A stretch of DNA of 64,000 nt from Eleusine coracana subsp. coracana (taxonomy: Eukaryota > Streptophyta > Magnoliopsida > Poales > Poaceae), in NCBI GenBank assembly GCA_032690845.1, contig CM064426.1:72094403-72158402 (forward strand), given 5' to 3'. Position 1 is the first letter of the stretch, and each line of letters opens with the position of its first letter. The notes below the pieces were generated by a model that saw only the letters and a program-made list of their open reading frames with translations, was not told where the DNA came from and searched no databases. Below, piece after piece: positions 24,368 to 37,353 of the stretch. Both the position numbers and the translations under genes were made by a program.

Positions 24368-26815
24368 AGTGTATATTAGTACTTTGGAAATGCTCTGTGT
24401 GGCCACGGGTCGAAATGATCTTATGAGAGGTGATATGTGGAGACGCGACGACCATGTCGGTGTCCCTGTGCCTTACATGCATGCATGGTTGGTCATGGAT
24501 CAAGGATCATCAACGCACAATCGTACTGGGTCCGCGATAAGGTCAGATGGCCCACGTAAATAAGGGCAGGTGATTGCTAAATTGACTCGACAGAATTTAA
24601 GTGCCATTATCTGATCCGCATGGTCCTGACTCCTGTGAGTCGTGTTCCTGGCCAACATACTAGTGATCATGGAACGAATCATCGCTTAATTAGCATACCT
24701 AGTAGCCGATAGAGAAGTTGTTTTGTGCATTCCTTGAGATAATTGCGTAATAAAACCAAGCACTAGTTGCAATGATATGTGGGGTGAGCAAATTGTCTGT
24801 TCACTGTCATGAACCAATTTGTATTCTCATTAATTGTTCTAGATAAAGACATCAGGCCCGGCTATAGGTTCAACGCAAATTAATTAAGGGCACATGTAGT
24901 TTCCTTTTTCTTTTCTTTTTCTTTTTTTTTTTTGCTTTTTTTTTGTGAAGGGCACATGTAATTTTCTGTGTATATATGCGTCCATGTCAATCACTAGTCT
25001 CAAGATTTGGTACGGAACACCACGGTACTGATACGTATGGGTTGTCAGGAGAATAAATAATTATCCTGCGTTCTGAATGGGGCTCAAGTAATGCGAAGAA
25101 ATGCATCTTTGCGGGCGATTCCATAGACATGTAAAGAAAAACAATACTAATATCTATTCAATGATAAACAGGGGACTAATAATTATGTTGAAGGCCATCA
25201 GCGCGAGCAGTGCAGCATCATTATACTCGTGGAGAGCACTGGAGCAGGAGAAGAGAGACAAGGGTTCAAAACTGTCGTGTCGACGTGACACATCATAGTA
25301 TCGTTGTTCGTACTCATCGCACGTCACAATTCACCACCAGCGTGTGTCTGTGCCTGTGCCGCGGCTCCATGTGCCGGAACGAATCTGCAAGACTCTAGTA
25401 GAGTGTAGCTGCTGCAGTGCTTGCTACTGTGCGTTGATTTTGATTGATGACATAAAATCAAATCCAATCGAATTCGCTTTTTTCTTATCGGTTCCTTAAC
25501 TCCTTTAATTTCTTTCTCTTCACTGTCAGTGTACATAATGTACCAGTGGAGAGTGCACTTTTCAAGTTGAGCTATCCCTTTCGCCTTTGATTTCTTCCTC
25601 TCCATGATTTTTGTCATCCAAGTTAAAAGATGTTTTCAACGGCAACATGCTACCCATATGCGAGTGTTATCCTCTTAGGAGTATAATTTTACCTGTATGG
25701 AGAAAAAAAATGTTAATAAGATCAGTAAGATATGTCGTGGAGAATGCATGCACGGTCATCTTCCAACAGAAGCGGAACTGTTTCATTCTCGCTTTAGTCA
25801 AGATGCTGTCCTGCTCATACATGGGCCTCCAGCTCATGAACGAAGTGAGAGTGTGGCATATGTTGATGTGATGATTGCATTTTCACTTTGGAAAAAGTTA
25901 CCCTCAACCAGATGTAATTCCTTGCAGAAGATTTCCATCTATAAAAGCTCTAATTAAGTACTACGTAGATAATATAATCATAGCCACCAACTAGCAACTT
26001 AGACATACTAGTTTGCATAGAAAGTGAGTAACCTTTTTGTGTTATATGGACTGATCGAATGAACAGGGAATAAAAGCTTCATCTATGTGACAATACATTG
26101 TTTGAACAGTTAGATGCTTCGGTTATACTTCGTATCACCTTTCTATGGATGGGGAGCAGCATTGAGGATGTGATGGACTGGTCGACGGCTCATAATCAAA
26201 ATATTCAATCATTGATGATATATGTTAGTATTAACTATCTCGAGATGATCAACTGTCAACGCGTTGACACGGCTACAGAGAAGCAGGGTAGTACTATACC
26301 TTGTCATCCGGCAAGAACCTTGAGAATCTAGTAGAACCAATGAACAAAAGCACAGCTAGCTCGTCGTCATGAGAATCTAGAACGATGCGCTGACTAGTCA
26401 ACGGGGTAGTGGAGGAGAGAGGACAACAGGAAGATAGTATTCTCTCTCTATCTGCTCTTTTTCTACAGATGGTCGTTGTTTAGCTAGCATGTCCTCTCAG
26501 CTCTCACGTCAACACACCAGGATATAATCACCAATTTAAAGTCGATTGCATTTGCTCATGTTCTCTTCAGATCTCGCAACTTGATTGGCCCCCACGAGCA
26601 CTTACGTGTCTGTCTTTCAGCCCGTGTGTGTGTGTGTTTTAGAAGTTTTAATACACACAGGACAGTATACTGAGCATATATCACCACATGGGGGGGGGGG
26701 GGGGGGGGGGTTAGAAGTTTTAGTACATAGGTCAATATCAGTAAGTACTGAGCATACACCACCACAGTATGCTCATGGGAGTGGAGTACATTACCGGTTG
26801 CAAGTATTACACAGT
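24368..26815. other. Intergenic, no supported gene
   Basis: A 13-bp repeat, aagggcacatgta, occurs at 24886-24898 and 24948-24960 around a 49-bp T-rich tract. A degenerate duplication at about 26638-26765 (ttagaagttttaatacacac... and ttagaagttttagtacatag...) is split by a poly-G run at about 26691-26710. Short frames at 25611-25957 and 26098-26331 show nothing recognisable. Confidence 0.45.
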
Positions 26816-26817
26816 TA

Positions 26818-27027
26818 TTCCATCCGTCCCAAAATAATTTATGTTCTGACTCCTGGTACAGAAATTAAATAAAAGTGTAAAAGATAGGTACATAGAAAAC
26901 GAGGAGGAGAGAGATAGAGATAGATATGTATTAAAAAGAGAGAAAGTTGTATCAGGAAGTAAGAATGATAATTATTTTAGAATAAATAAAGTTGACTAAA
27001 TTGTTAAATATTTTGGGACATGGGAAG
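26818..27027. mobile_element. Stowaway-like MITE (about 210 bp)
   Basis: Left end ttccatccgtcccaaaataa and reverse-complemented right end cttcccatgtcccaaaatat form an imperfect terminal inverted repeat. TA dinucleotides flank both sides (26816-26817 and 27028-27029). The interior has purine-rich gagagatagagatag runs and no frame of note. Confidence 0.75.
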
Positions 27028-27450
27028 TAGTTCGTTACCAATAATGTATAACAATTGACAAGATATAATATACATGAATAAGGGCCTCATGCATAATCAT
27101 GGAGAAATGTATGATACGTAGTATGATTAAGCACATGATCGCTGCATGCATCAACTATACATTTATGGCTCGCAGTTATGCATACTGTAACGCGATCAGA
27201 CTGATTGAATCAGATTCAGTTAGCAGGCAGTTATGTCGTGCCCTCTCCTCAGGTGCGGGCGACTCAATTGCTGTCAGATTTCCATATTCAAATTTCAGTG
27301 ACTGAAATTTCATCAGTTTAATTTCCAGCCACGGTTGTGCACACAGCTTTCACCCAGAAAAATAAAATACTGTACTGCAGTAGATCCCATGGAGTCATGT
27401 TCTTTTGCATTCAATTGTGAGATTGAGAATCGAGTGACCCAATTAATTAA

Positions 27451-27794
27451 GAGGAGTTTTACGGTCCAAAATACTCTGGCAGTAGTTTGAGGATAATTTC
27501 ATAATTGTACTATTAATTAATAATTTATTTTTATTTTTATGATAGAATATTAATTCTACGAAATTATTAAAACATTAGTTTATCTTAAAAAATATAAAAC
27601 ATTAGTTATTAATAATATTATTAATATAACTTTATTGATATTAATAAAAACTAATTATTATAAATCTATAACTCTTATTTTTCCTGATATTGTCTTCAAA
27701 TTAAGAAACTATTAGCCAGTAGTTATGATTTTAGATTATGAAATCTATAGTTTCTTAAAACTAATGGTCAATATTTTGGACAGTAAAAATCCTT
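27451..27794. mobile_element. Mutator-type MITE with 9-bp target duplication (344 bp)
   Basis: The sequence attaattaa occurs directly on both sides (27442-27450 and 27795-27803). The element starts gaggagttttacggtccaaa, and its reverse-complemented right end starts aaggatttttactgtccaaa. The inverted repeat continues imperfectly for about 30 bp. The interior is extremely AT-rich. A 9-bp duplication with long inverted ends is the Mutator signature. Confidence 0.8.
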
Positions 27795-27803
27795 ATTAAT
27801 TAA

Positions 27804-30793
27804 GGTGAAGATCGAACGAAAGAACTCAATATTTCATAATCAGTCAAGTAATCTTCCGCCTGAATAAATGTAATTGATGCGTCAAAACTGTTCTTACTTT
27901 CTAGCTTCTCGTGGCGTCAACATCGCTTAAATGCACTGAAAATCGACGGCACCTTGGTGAGCATCGGGACAAGTCTCGTCGCCGGTGTGAAATTTAACCG
28001 CTTCTGCTATCTGTTTGTACGACGATAGCAACGTTGGTTTTCCACGATCAAAATCGAGAGGGACAACTCATGGGAAAAGTAAGAAGTTGGAGCCGTACGT
28101 GGAGTTCATTTATCAACTTTTGAACTAGCTTACAACTGTCCTTAATTGTGTCCGCATCTGCAAGTAATTAATATTTTGGTTACACAATATGTTAAGCAAT
28201 AATGAAAAACGCATGCGAAAAGCTCTATTTTCTTTGATGTGGTTGCGCCGGTTATCCACCTAGTTTTTGGCGAGTATAAATTCCGTCGTGGAAGGGATCA
28301 TATATATATCGAACAAGAACATTGCACACACCAAAAAGTACCTGAGTGCATTTCGTACCTCAACGGAATTACACAATGAGATGCGTAGAATAAAAGTTCA
28401 AGAACTTTTGCAAGAACTTTTGCAGCTGTTAAATGATAGGCTAGCAATCTAATCAAGCTTAATGCTGTTTTGTCAAATCCAAAGGTTCGCTGGATTGGAC
28501 TAGCGCCATGGTCCATAGGTCTTGTTACACGTACGTGACAACAAGAGGTTAGATAAGGTACGGTGTTGCAACTTGCAAGAACCTCCTGTGAAGATCACTT
28601 GCCGTATTCGGGCATGGAAGGCATCAAAGTCCTCCTTGGGTGTTCCTTCTGCCAACAAACTTTCCATTTCTGGCGCCAAGGACGGGAGATTGATTACGAG
28701 TGTTGTAGCAGGCTGCATCATAGTCTTGATCAACATTGTCATCCAGCTGAACTTCGCACGATCACAACCACACAAAGTCTTATTGACAACCACAAGACAT
28801 GTGCATCCCCCCTCTCACTGTACTATTTAGAATTTATTTTGTCTACTCCCTCAGCCTCTCCTGTAATTGTTTAGATATAACTTCACTGTAGCTATATAAA
28901 CTTTGAAAAATATCTAGAAGGTGGTCCACGGGAACGAACCCGAATCAAGCGTCATGTATCTGCGCAATATTTATTTATCATATAGGCAACAATTTTGCTA
29001 GCATAAAATAAATCTGTAGTAAAAAAGTTGATTTACTACGTGCAATAAAAATATTACCTTACAACTACAAATAACCATACCGACAAGATGATGACACGTG
29101 AAAAAAATGCTACGGAGAGGACAAAACTTCGCCAATATAAAAACAGCCGACAGGAATGTTACAATTGTAGTAGCACAACCTTCAACTTGTTTAACTAACC
29201 TCCATTTAAATATTCATATTATAACTGTATACTGAGTTCCCTGCAACGCCTATATTGCTTAATGTAATTTGCAACATCAAAAATCTTCAATTTGCAGCAA
29301 GGGTGTGAGTGTGAGGGCCCACCTGGGAGCAGCAGAAAGGGACTTCAATCTACACCATGTGGTGGCGTCTGCAGTCGTCAACGTACCACCGGCATGGGCA
29401 CCCAGCCACTGATCAGATGAATGGATATGAAGATCATGCATATCATATCTTGGTCTAGCTGACCATGGGTTGGGCACAGACACTACACAAAAGACATCGG
29501 TAGGCCAAGAAAAGTGAAGCACAAAAGATGAGCAGGGATCAAAAGGTAATTAGATATATGAAACAAAAGTAGAACAGTAGGCCCTCAAAAAATCTGTTGT
29601 CCTTAATTTCTACTATATCCAAAGTCTTACAATAACAAGAGCTGGTCACCAAAATTATTTTATGACCAGCTGCAGTTAGTTATTTAATCGTAGTACCTGC
29701 ATAGAAGCTAATATCACATTAGATTAGATAGGTCGCCCATGAGTGTCTTGTCTGTCCTTACAATATTTGACATATATCCAACCCCCTTCGGCCATACTGT
29801 ACCATGCCCCAGGGCATTAACGTCCCCTCCTGCATTTGTTTTGAGTAACATAGAAGCTAGTATCAGTGATAACCTGATGAGATTTGGGCAAGCAGTATGC
29901 ATGACTGGTCTTCTACATTTTTTCCCCTCTTACGAAAACAATATGATGCCTCCAAAAATCAGTTACATGACCCATATCGGACATCGGTGATGATATTATC
30001 CATATCACCAAAATATATTACGTTTCGCTGAAATCATTCAACATCAGTATTTAGGAGGGTTAATCGATCTAGTTTAATGAACAATGGGGTAAAACAAACG
30101 TTTAGGAGGTTATTTGAACTTCGTCCATATTTGAAAGGAGTAAAATGGATTTTATCCTTTGGAATATATATATACACACATGCCATATACAATTATTTCA
30201 TTACAAAAACTAATAACTACATCCTATTTCTTCTTTAACGACCTTCGTCAATATACCAACAACTGTACCAGTCATAACTGAGATGGAATTGTGTAAGGGC
30301 ACCTGCTTGCTACTGAGCAAATTTAGTGACTACATGGACAGATTTTTGTGCAGGTGGACAATTTATGAGTGCGATGTTTGTAAGATAGGCGTGATAGGAG
30401 GGCATCTCCCACCCACTCATTGTTGCAATCATGGCATATATTTCTCAGTTCAGCCCTCACAGCATATTGCTGCTTCCACACATGAGCCACAACTCCACAA
30501 CAACAAATAAAAAAAAAGTCTCTCTCTCTCTCTAACGAAAAAAGAGGAAAGCGGGTCGAGATAGCTCAATCTCTCCTTCCTCCCGCATACACATACATAT
30601 ACATACCCTTCTCTCCATCTTCTTGTACGCAGATATATACAGCAGGATGTGCAAACCTAGCCTGCCTCTCTAGCTTATTAGCCACCACTGCTGCAAACTT
30701 TACCTTGCTCCTATCCCTCCTCTTTCATCCTCCTTTTCTTCCTGGCTGACGGTAGGCTGTTCTTCGCGGCGAGGCAGTGATTGATCGGTTGGA
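27804..30793. other. Intergenic and 5' region of the YABBY gene
   Basis: No gene is supported. Frames at 28500-28830 (both strands) and 29739-29990 are open for under 105 codons and show no known domain. A CT run lies at about 30519-30533 and a CT/CA-rich leader runs up to the ATG at 30794, as is common in plant 5' UTRs. The 5' end of the transcript cannot be placed. Confidence 0.42.
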
Positions 30794-33700
30794 ATGTCGG
30801 CCCAGATCGCGCCGGCGGCAGATCATGTGTGCTACGTCCACTGCAACTTCTGCAACACAGTACTGGCGGTAAGATTTGTCTGCATATGATCTCCAATTAT
30901 CGCTCTAGCATGCATTCTCTTTCTTTCCTTCCCTGTCTTTGTGAATCTGCCTTCAGAATAAAAAATTATGAAGTGATTTTGGAGAGAGAACCCTCAGCAG
31001 GGCCTCTCACCCACACAACTGTTAGCCGATTCTTGTCGATTTGCTACACCGTTTAATCGGTTTTTCGTGATTCCTTTTTGTTGATTTACTGATTGGAGAA
31101 GAATCTACAAAAGAACAAGCTAGAGGGAATCATACCTCTCCTGCTGATGATGCCTTGTCTACTTCTTTAGATTTTGTTCCTGATTTTCTCCTTCTAGTCC
31201 CATTTTTGGTTTTATTCTTCTTATGCATGTTGCATCAGTTTGCTGGAGATCATTCAACTTAAGAACTTTTCAAAATTGTTTGTATTTAACTTCGGTGCTT
31301 CGTGTATGGTATTAGTTGGATAAAGGTAAAAAATCATTATTCTCCTCGGGTTCCATGATTCCATCTCCGCTTGAGTCCGTTGATTGTAAGAATAAACTGA
31401 AACTAGTGAAGAACAGTGTTCCACTGTACAGAAATAATCAAAGCAGACAACTGTAGTACTCTATACATGCATGTGCGACTTTGAATAGTTTTACTTATTA
31501 AACACGCATGAATTTCCCAAAAAACAAAAAGAATTATATATACTACAACTTGTTCATAACTGCGAACATATGTACCTAAGGGTCTCCAAATAATGAATGA
31601 AATTAAATTGTTTGCATGTTCTCCATTCATCCATTTTGTTTCGAACTCTTATACAGAGGGCTCTTCAAATTTGTTTTCTGGAATATCTTTTTTCTTCATG
31701 AACTATATTCTTATACTTGTATACAACTTGAATTACCCGTAATTAAAAGCATGGAATGATAAACATCACTCAATTATGAAAATAACATAACTGATCTTGT
31801 TAGCAAGTGATTTTTTTATAAGAGGAATGCTCCGCGGATTCTATTAAAGAAACTGTGATGTTTTACATGTAACCAAAATAAACACAACGAGGCTACACAC
31901 CTAGCTGCTCCGATCCCAACATCCAGGTGGAGACTAACGCTGGTCAAAACTTGGAACATTTCCTAAAACTAACATCAACACACAGATCATAAACTCTAGG
32001 CTCTAGAGCTGAACAAAATATTGTCATGTTAGCAAGTGATCTTACATATATGCGGAAACTGCTAGTTGTAAATTTTCAAGAACTATATGGTCTATTTACA
32101 GACCATCTCTTTTAATTTGTCTCCTTAATTTTTTTGAATTGAAATTATCACCCTCTTATTTGTTTACTTTTTCTTATCTAGAGTTCCCATTCCTTGATTT
32201 TGATGTCCAAAAAAAATAATAGAGAAAAGGGATTGAGCTGGCAGTTGTCTTTTAAAACTTTTCATTTTCTGACCAATATGTCGTGCTAGGAGATATATGC
32301 TCGAAACATTCAGTATATATATAGTATATTGTGTATATCTGCAAGAATTTGCTTCTGTGTAAATGGTATTTGAGTCTCTGTTCTAAGTTATAGTTCTCTC
32401 TTCGTTGCTAATGATGCATCACCATTATTCATGCCAAGCTGGATTTCCATGGATGTTAAGGTTTTGGCCTAATCATCACTATTTAAATAGTTTGCAGTAA
32501 GTAAATTCAGATAGTTGTGATTAAGATCATGCACGCATATTGTATATATGTAATATAATGTAGATTACCATATCTTGGTTTAAATTCTGAGTTTCCACTG
32601 CCTCTCAAGTGACATGATCTTTGCTACATGCTAGTGGCATTTATGCATGTGCTTATTAATGGTCCCCAGAACAATTAGAGTAAATTGATCAATCAGCACC
32701 AGTGCAGTATTATGTAAGCTAAAGGATCAGAGAAGAAAGACAAGGTTCTTTGCATACATCGTTGATTAACTTCATGATCAGAAATTTTTATCTCTTCAAA
32801 GAACCGAGATAAGATGGGCACCAGATTAATTTTTATTTCAATCTTTTGAGAATTCTCGGTATGCGTGGCATGTTAGAAGCTTGGGGCTGAACTTTCCATC
32901 TTGTCTCTATATTTTGATTTAAGCTGGTATATTTATAATTTCGCCATAATATATGCAGGTTTATCAAAAGAAGATTGCAAAGATATATCCTCACAATAAG
33001 TTTGCGGTTATATCCCTACGAGAAAATTAAAAAGTTAGCTACTTTTTTTGCTACCCATGTTATAAGCTAGAACAACCAAATTTTTTGAAAAAAAAATAGC
33101 AGGAGCGCTGCCATTCACAATAGAGCAACCAAAATAAGTTGGGATAATTATAAATTAGCTCAAGCAACATCTTGTAGATAAAAACGTACCAGCTTCTGCG
33201 TGTGAGCTTGTGTGAAGTGGGTTTGCATGAAGTGTCACTATCTTCTGCTTCTTTCCGCTAGTGTTGGGGACGCATCTCAATTTGCCTTCAGTGCTATTTT
33301 ATCATGAATTATGTAGCTAAATGAGCATGCTCAACATCTGCACATTGTTAGTGCTAGCAGCCCAGTACTATATCTCTTGCGCACAGGTACAACAAACCAT
33401 CTCTCTTTCTATCTCAGGTATGGCAACATTGCATATTGGCCCTTTGTGTATGTACTTGTGCATGGGCTCAACACACCTGCATACACGATCCGTGGTCGGG
33501 TTCATGCACACATGGACTTTGTTTATTCTTTCTTATGGGAGTGAGTGTGATTGTGTGAGTGCCCACAAAGAAAGCTGATGAGGATGAAATAGAATCCAAA
33601 ACTGAGTCATGATATGGTTCTTACCTAGATCAGATTGTAATGAGGTGCATGCTTCCAAGGGAGAAAATGGTGGGAAACAAGAGAACAAAAGTGATCAGCA

Positions 33701-35662
33701 TATGCAGGTATTAGAAAAGGTAGCAGGTCTATGATAAAAGTCATGTATTGGACCAGCAGCAGCTTGATGCAGCTGGTTAAAGTGAGAACAACAAAAGTAG
33801 GTTAAGAAAAGCTACCTGTTGTGAATCTCACTCCAGTCCTTTTCAATCTACCTTGAACTTTGATTCTCGTCTGCCATTGCCTTTTTTTTTTCCTTTTACA
33901 TATATGTATGCATGCTTCGGACACTGCCCATTTGTTTTATTTTTGAACTTTTTATGGATATACTCTTATTCAACTGCTATAGCTCTCTCTCTCTCTCTCT
34001 CCGCGCGCGCGCGCCTCGCACACACAAAATGATATCTGGTTTATGGTTAACCTCCATATTATTTCAGGTGAGTGTCCCGGGGAACAGCGTACTGACCGTT
34101 GTGACAGTGCGGTGTGGACACTGCACGAATCTGCTGTCAGTGAACTTGAGAGGACTAATGCAATCCCTCCCAGCTGAACAAGAACATCTCCAGGTTAACA
34201 TGCATGCATATTACCGCATAATATTTGCTTAGTAGAAATATATATATAGGATAATAATCACGTATGCTTGCGAATTGTTTCAAAGCGTAGCTATATTTAG
34301 TGACGCGGATGGACGAGTACTTGTTTCAAAGGGTAGCTATATTTTTTGCATGTTCGTGTAGCTAGTATGCTACTGCCAAACAAAGACTAGCATGAGAAAG
34401 GATGCTTTGCATGGGGCTGTACTAGCACCATAAAATACAACAGTGTCGAGAATTATTGCCCATCTGAGCTACGTAGTACAACATGCAAATACCGGCCAAT
34501 CAAACCCTTGTAATTGGCCGGCAATAGCCGCTGCTGGCCGCTTGCAGAAAGGCTGCACACATAAGTCACTTCGACGTCTTTCTAAAACAGTGTTACTCGT
34601 ACAAATCAAACCGTCATTCACTGTTGTTGGTGGCTTTTTGTCTCTAGAGAGATTTTTTTTACACCTTCCAAAGTGTCTGAGAACTGTTTTATTTATTCGT
34701 TGCACCATGTATTTACCTAAACTGTCATCGTTCTAATCACAAGAAATTAATTCACATTTTCTTAATTTTTCGAAGGGTGCAGCCTTTAGCGTGATTAATT
34801 AACACGTGTTGAGTTTAACTTTCTTCCCAGGAGAACATCAAACCCCATGGCATCAATGGCACCAGCTCTCGTGATCAGTTCAGCCATTTGGAGTTTGGCT
34901 CTTCATCCTCAAAGTTCCGGCTGCCAATGATGTACTCGGCACAAAATGATCACCTGCATGAACAAGCGCTTGCTGCTCGCCGTAAGTAGTTGCATTCATT
35001 TATATATTTTGATTGAGAATAAAAAATATTGTTTCGAAAAAAAATAAACAAATGATCTAGTAGTACTATTATCTCTAGAGAGATGCTTTGACCAATCTTC
35101 GAATCTGATCTCATACCTTGCATTTGCAATATACTTATGCAATTTATCTCATACCTTGAAACGACAACAGCTCCGGAGAAGAGGCAACGTGTTCCTTCAG
35201 CATATAACAGGTTCATCAAGTGAGTTTAGCTTTCCTTCATCAGCCTTTGCAAGTTATAAGAAAACGAAATATATAATTTCTGCTGAGTACACGAATTAAT
35301 TCAGATTTCAATGACTCAACATCTTGTGCATAATCACACAGAGAAGAGATACGAAGGATCAAAGCAAACAATCCCGATATCAGCCACAGGGAAGCCTTCA
35401 GCACGGCTGCCAAGAACGTAAGCATCTATATGTAACAATCCCTCTCCATTCTTAAATCCATGTCCTTCTATATATATAACAGGTTATCATATTATGAGAA
35501 TCCCTGAATCCATTCAATTTCTTTCTCTTATTGTTGCAGTGGGCACATTATCCAAATATCCACTTTGGGCTAAGCCCCGACAGAGAGGGTAGCAAGAAGC
35601 TTGTAGATGAGACTGTGGCAGCCGTGACATCGGCTCCTACGAAGATCCAAGGTTTCTACTGA
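30794..35662 (+). CDS. YAB6: YABBY transcription factor, six exons, 199 aa (probably rice YABBY6)
   Basis: A plant-specific nuclear DNA-binding protein; the family directs lateral-organ polarity and growth. Exons: 30794-30868, 34068-34193, 34831-34981, 35171-35219, 35342-35417, 35540-35662, all GT-AG and in phase. The C2C2 zinc finger uses Cys17, Cys20, Cys41 and Cys44 (C-x2-C, 20 residues, C-x2-C) and is split by intron 1 after Ala25. The YABBY (HMG-like) domain spans about 118-172 and includes KRQRVPSAYNRFIKEEIRRI, ISHREAFSTAAKNWAHYP and HFGLSPD. A short Ser-rich linker separates them. The protein ends KIQGFY. Intron 1 is 3.2 kb and holds a truncated LINE. The N terminus (MSAQIAPAADHVCYVHC) is of the vegetative FIL/YAB2/YAB5 kind, not CRC or INO. 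The symbol rests on recall of the chromosome 12 gene order and not on alignment. Confidence 0.93.
31812..32026 (-). mobile_element. 5'-truncated LINE fragment in YABBY intron 1
   Basis: A 215-bp insertion is flanked by a perfect 14-bp duplication, tgttagcaagtgat, at 31798-31811 and 32027-32040. Its left edge is a T run (a poly(A) tail on the minus strand) followed by ataagaggaatgctccgcgg. This is the layout of a short 3' piece left by LINE-driven integration. It contains no coding region and lies about 0.9 kb from exon 1. Confidence 0.82.
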
Positions 35663-36163
35663 TTGATGTGTGGACTCAACTGTGCACAGGATCGGGATGC
35701 CAGAATTTATACAAGTATATATATACTGCGAGTAAAGAATTTAAGCAAAAGGGAAAAGTAAATTACTGCTTGCCTTAATTATTCATGGCTGAGAAATTAA
35801 AGCTTGTGAAGATGTAAGTACATACATAGAGAGAGTAGTGATGATATATAAGTCGGAAGTGATACATACAGAAACATGTATTGGTACCAGACACTACTGG
35901 AATGTATTGTATGGAACAGTTTATAATAAGCCATTTGACCAAAATGTTGTTGTGCATTTCCACGCCTGATATATTTGACGTTTGGATGCATTTCCATGTT
36001 CATATACATCAGCATGGGAGTTCACATCACTGCTAGCAAAAGGAAAAGCTATGTTTTGTTGTACGTTACAAACTTGCATGGGAGTTCAAATGACATAGAT
36101 GTGAATGCTATGATTTTTTTTCCTCTTGACTCTTTATCACGATGAACACCTGACATTAATTTT
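35663..36163. other. 3' flank of the YABBY gene
   Basis: This 500-bp stretch probably contains the 3' UTR. The phrase gcatgggagttca recurs at about 36013 and 36078. No further gene is seen. Confidence 0.4.
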
Positions 36164-36165
36164 TA

Positions 36166-36402
36166 CTCGGTTTAATTCCAAAATTATTATCGTTGTTGAT
36201 TTTTTAATTACTTTTTACTACTTGTCTTATTTAAAAAAATTTCAAAATTATCATATATCTTCTCATTATTTGTTTTATCACTAGAGAAAATTAAAATATA
36301 ACTAAAATATTTGAAACAATAGTCTAAATAAAACGAATGATTAAATATAACTAAAAAAAGTCATTGATGGCAACAACAATTTGGGAATGGTATAGAAAGA
36401 GT
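36166..36402. mobile_element. Decayed Stowaway-type MITE (about 237 bp)
   Basis: It is flanked by TA (36164-36165 and 36403-36404). The left end, ctcggtttaattccaaaatt followed by attatcgttgttgatt, pairs imperfectly with the reverse-complemented right end, which reads ctctttctataccattccc and then aaattgttgttgcc. Its subterminal part matches the copy at 24.1 kb. Ends are more degenerate than the others, so boundaries are approximate. Confidence 0.68.
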
Positions 36403-36404
36403 TA

Positions 36405-37189
36405 AGATTGCACGCGTTCCCCAGGTGTCTGGGGTCACAGCATGCATGCGTTCCCCAGGTGATGTGAGGTCTGTTTCTGAAATTTGTGAATGAACTACTA
36501 CTCCCCAGTACTAATCATGTATACTAGCATGTTCGATCCATTGATCGTTCCCAGTGACAAGTGGTGGTACCAATCACCTTCAGTACACGAAATATCACTG
36601 CGGTTCTTCAAAATTCAGTCTGGCATCGCACACTTGGCCAGCGTGCACACACAGCAGCTCTCGGTTCTCCACGCAACCCAACTGTCAGAACTAGCAGCAG
36701 CAAATTAACCGGAGGCTCAAGTTGAGAGGCTGAGGTTAATTCTGGGCCAGGGACGGCACATGGCGCCGGCCGGCCGGCCGGTCCCCTACCCGGAAACGTC
36801 CGCGGCCACCGGCCCGGGGCGGCGTCGGCGTATACATTCTGCTAGCCTGTGGCCCTGCTCGGTCTGAACCCTGAATATTTAAGTTGAAGTGCATCAGATA
36901 TGTTGCAGGCGTCGAGTTAAAACCCGTTGCAGTAGCAGTGAATGAAGGAATTGCTTTGCATGCGTGCATATTTGGACATATATGCACCGTCAAATTTAGA
37001 GAGGGGTTAGCTGCTGGATCTGGTACGGTATCGCTTACTATTAGTAGATAGGAGTACTCCTATACTAGATCACGTGCATGCATTCACTTCAAGAACCAAG
37101 CTCGCATTTATGGCCTGTATTTAACTTATTAGCACCGGCGAGCCGTAAGTCATAGCTAGCCGCCGATGACGCTAGCTTGACGCCCGAAG
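36405..37189. other. Intergenic, no supported gene
   Basis: Contains a GC-rich patch at 36750-36830 with a ggccggccggccgg run. The frames at 36490-36708 and 36736-36993 have no domain. No RNA gene was recognised. Confidence 0.4.
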
Positions 37190-37204
37190 AAGCGTATATA
37201 AATC

Positions 37205-37339
37205 CAGCTTCATTTGTAACTTATAGTCTTAGCTTTGTTGTTTTCTGTTTCTTTTTCTTTGTAACGTTACTTTGTACTTTGTTTTTTTATATAAATAAAA
37301 GTCTGTAGGAGCCGAGCTGCTCCAATTTTATAAAAAAAA
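37205..37339 (+). mobile_element. Very short 5'-truncated retroposon (LINE 3' end) with poly(A)
   Basis: A 135-bp insertion ends in a nine-base A run and is flanked by a perfect 15-bp duplication, aagcgtatataaatc, at 37190-37204 and 37339-37353 (the last A of the tail is shared). It contains a polyadenylation-like aataaa near 37293. The size and duplication length fit a severely truncated LINE insertion. The parent family cannot be named. Confidence 0.78.
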
Positions 37340-37353
37340 AGCGTATATAAATC

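Noticed and set aside
28500..28830. Overlapping frames of about 100 codons on both strands
   Set aside because: No domain was recognised, neither frame has splice partners, and neither has clear promoter context.
28918..28955. Possible tRNA-like segment (ggtggtccacgggaacgaac)
   Set aside because: No paired acceptor stem or anticodon arm could be drawn around it.
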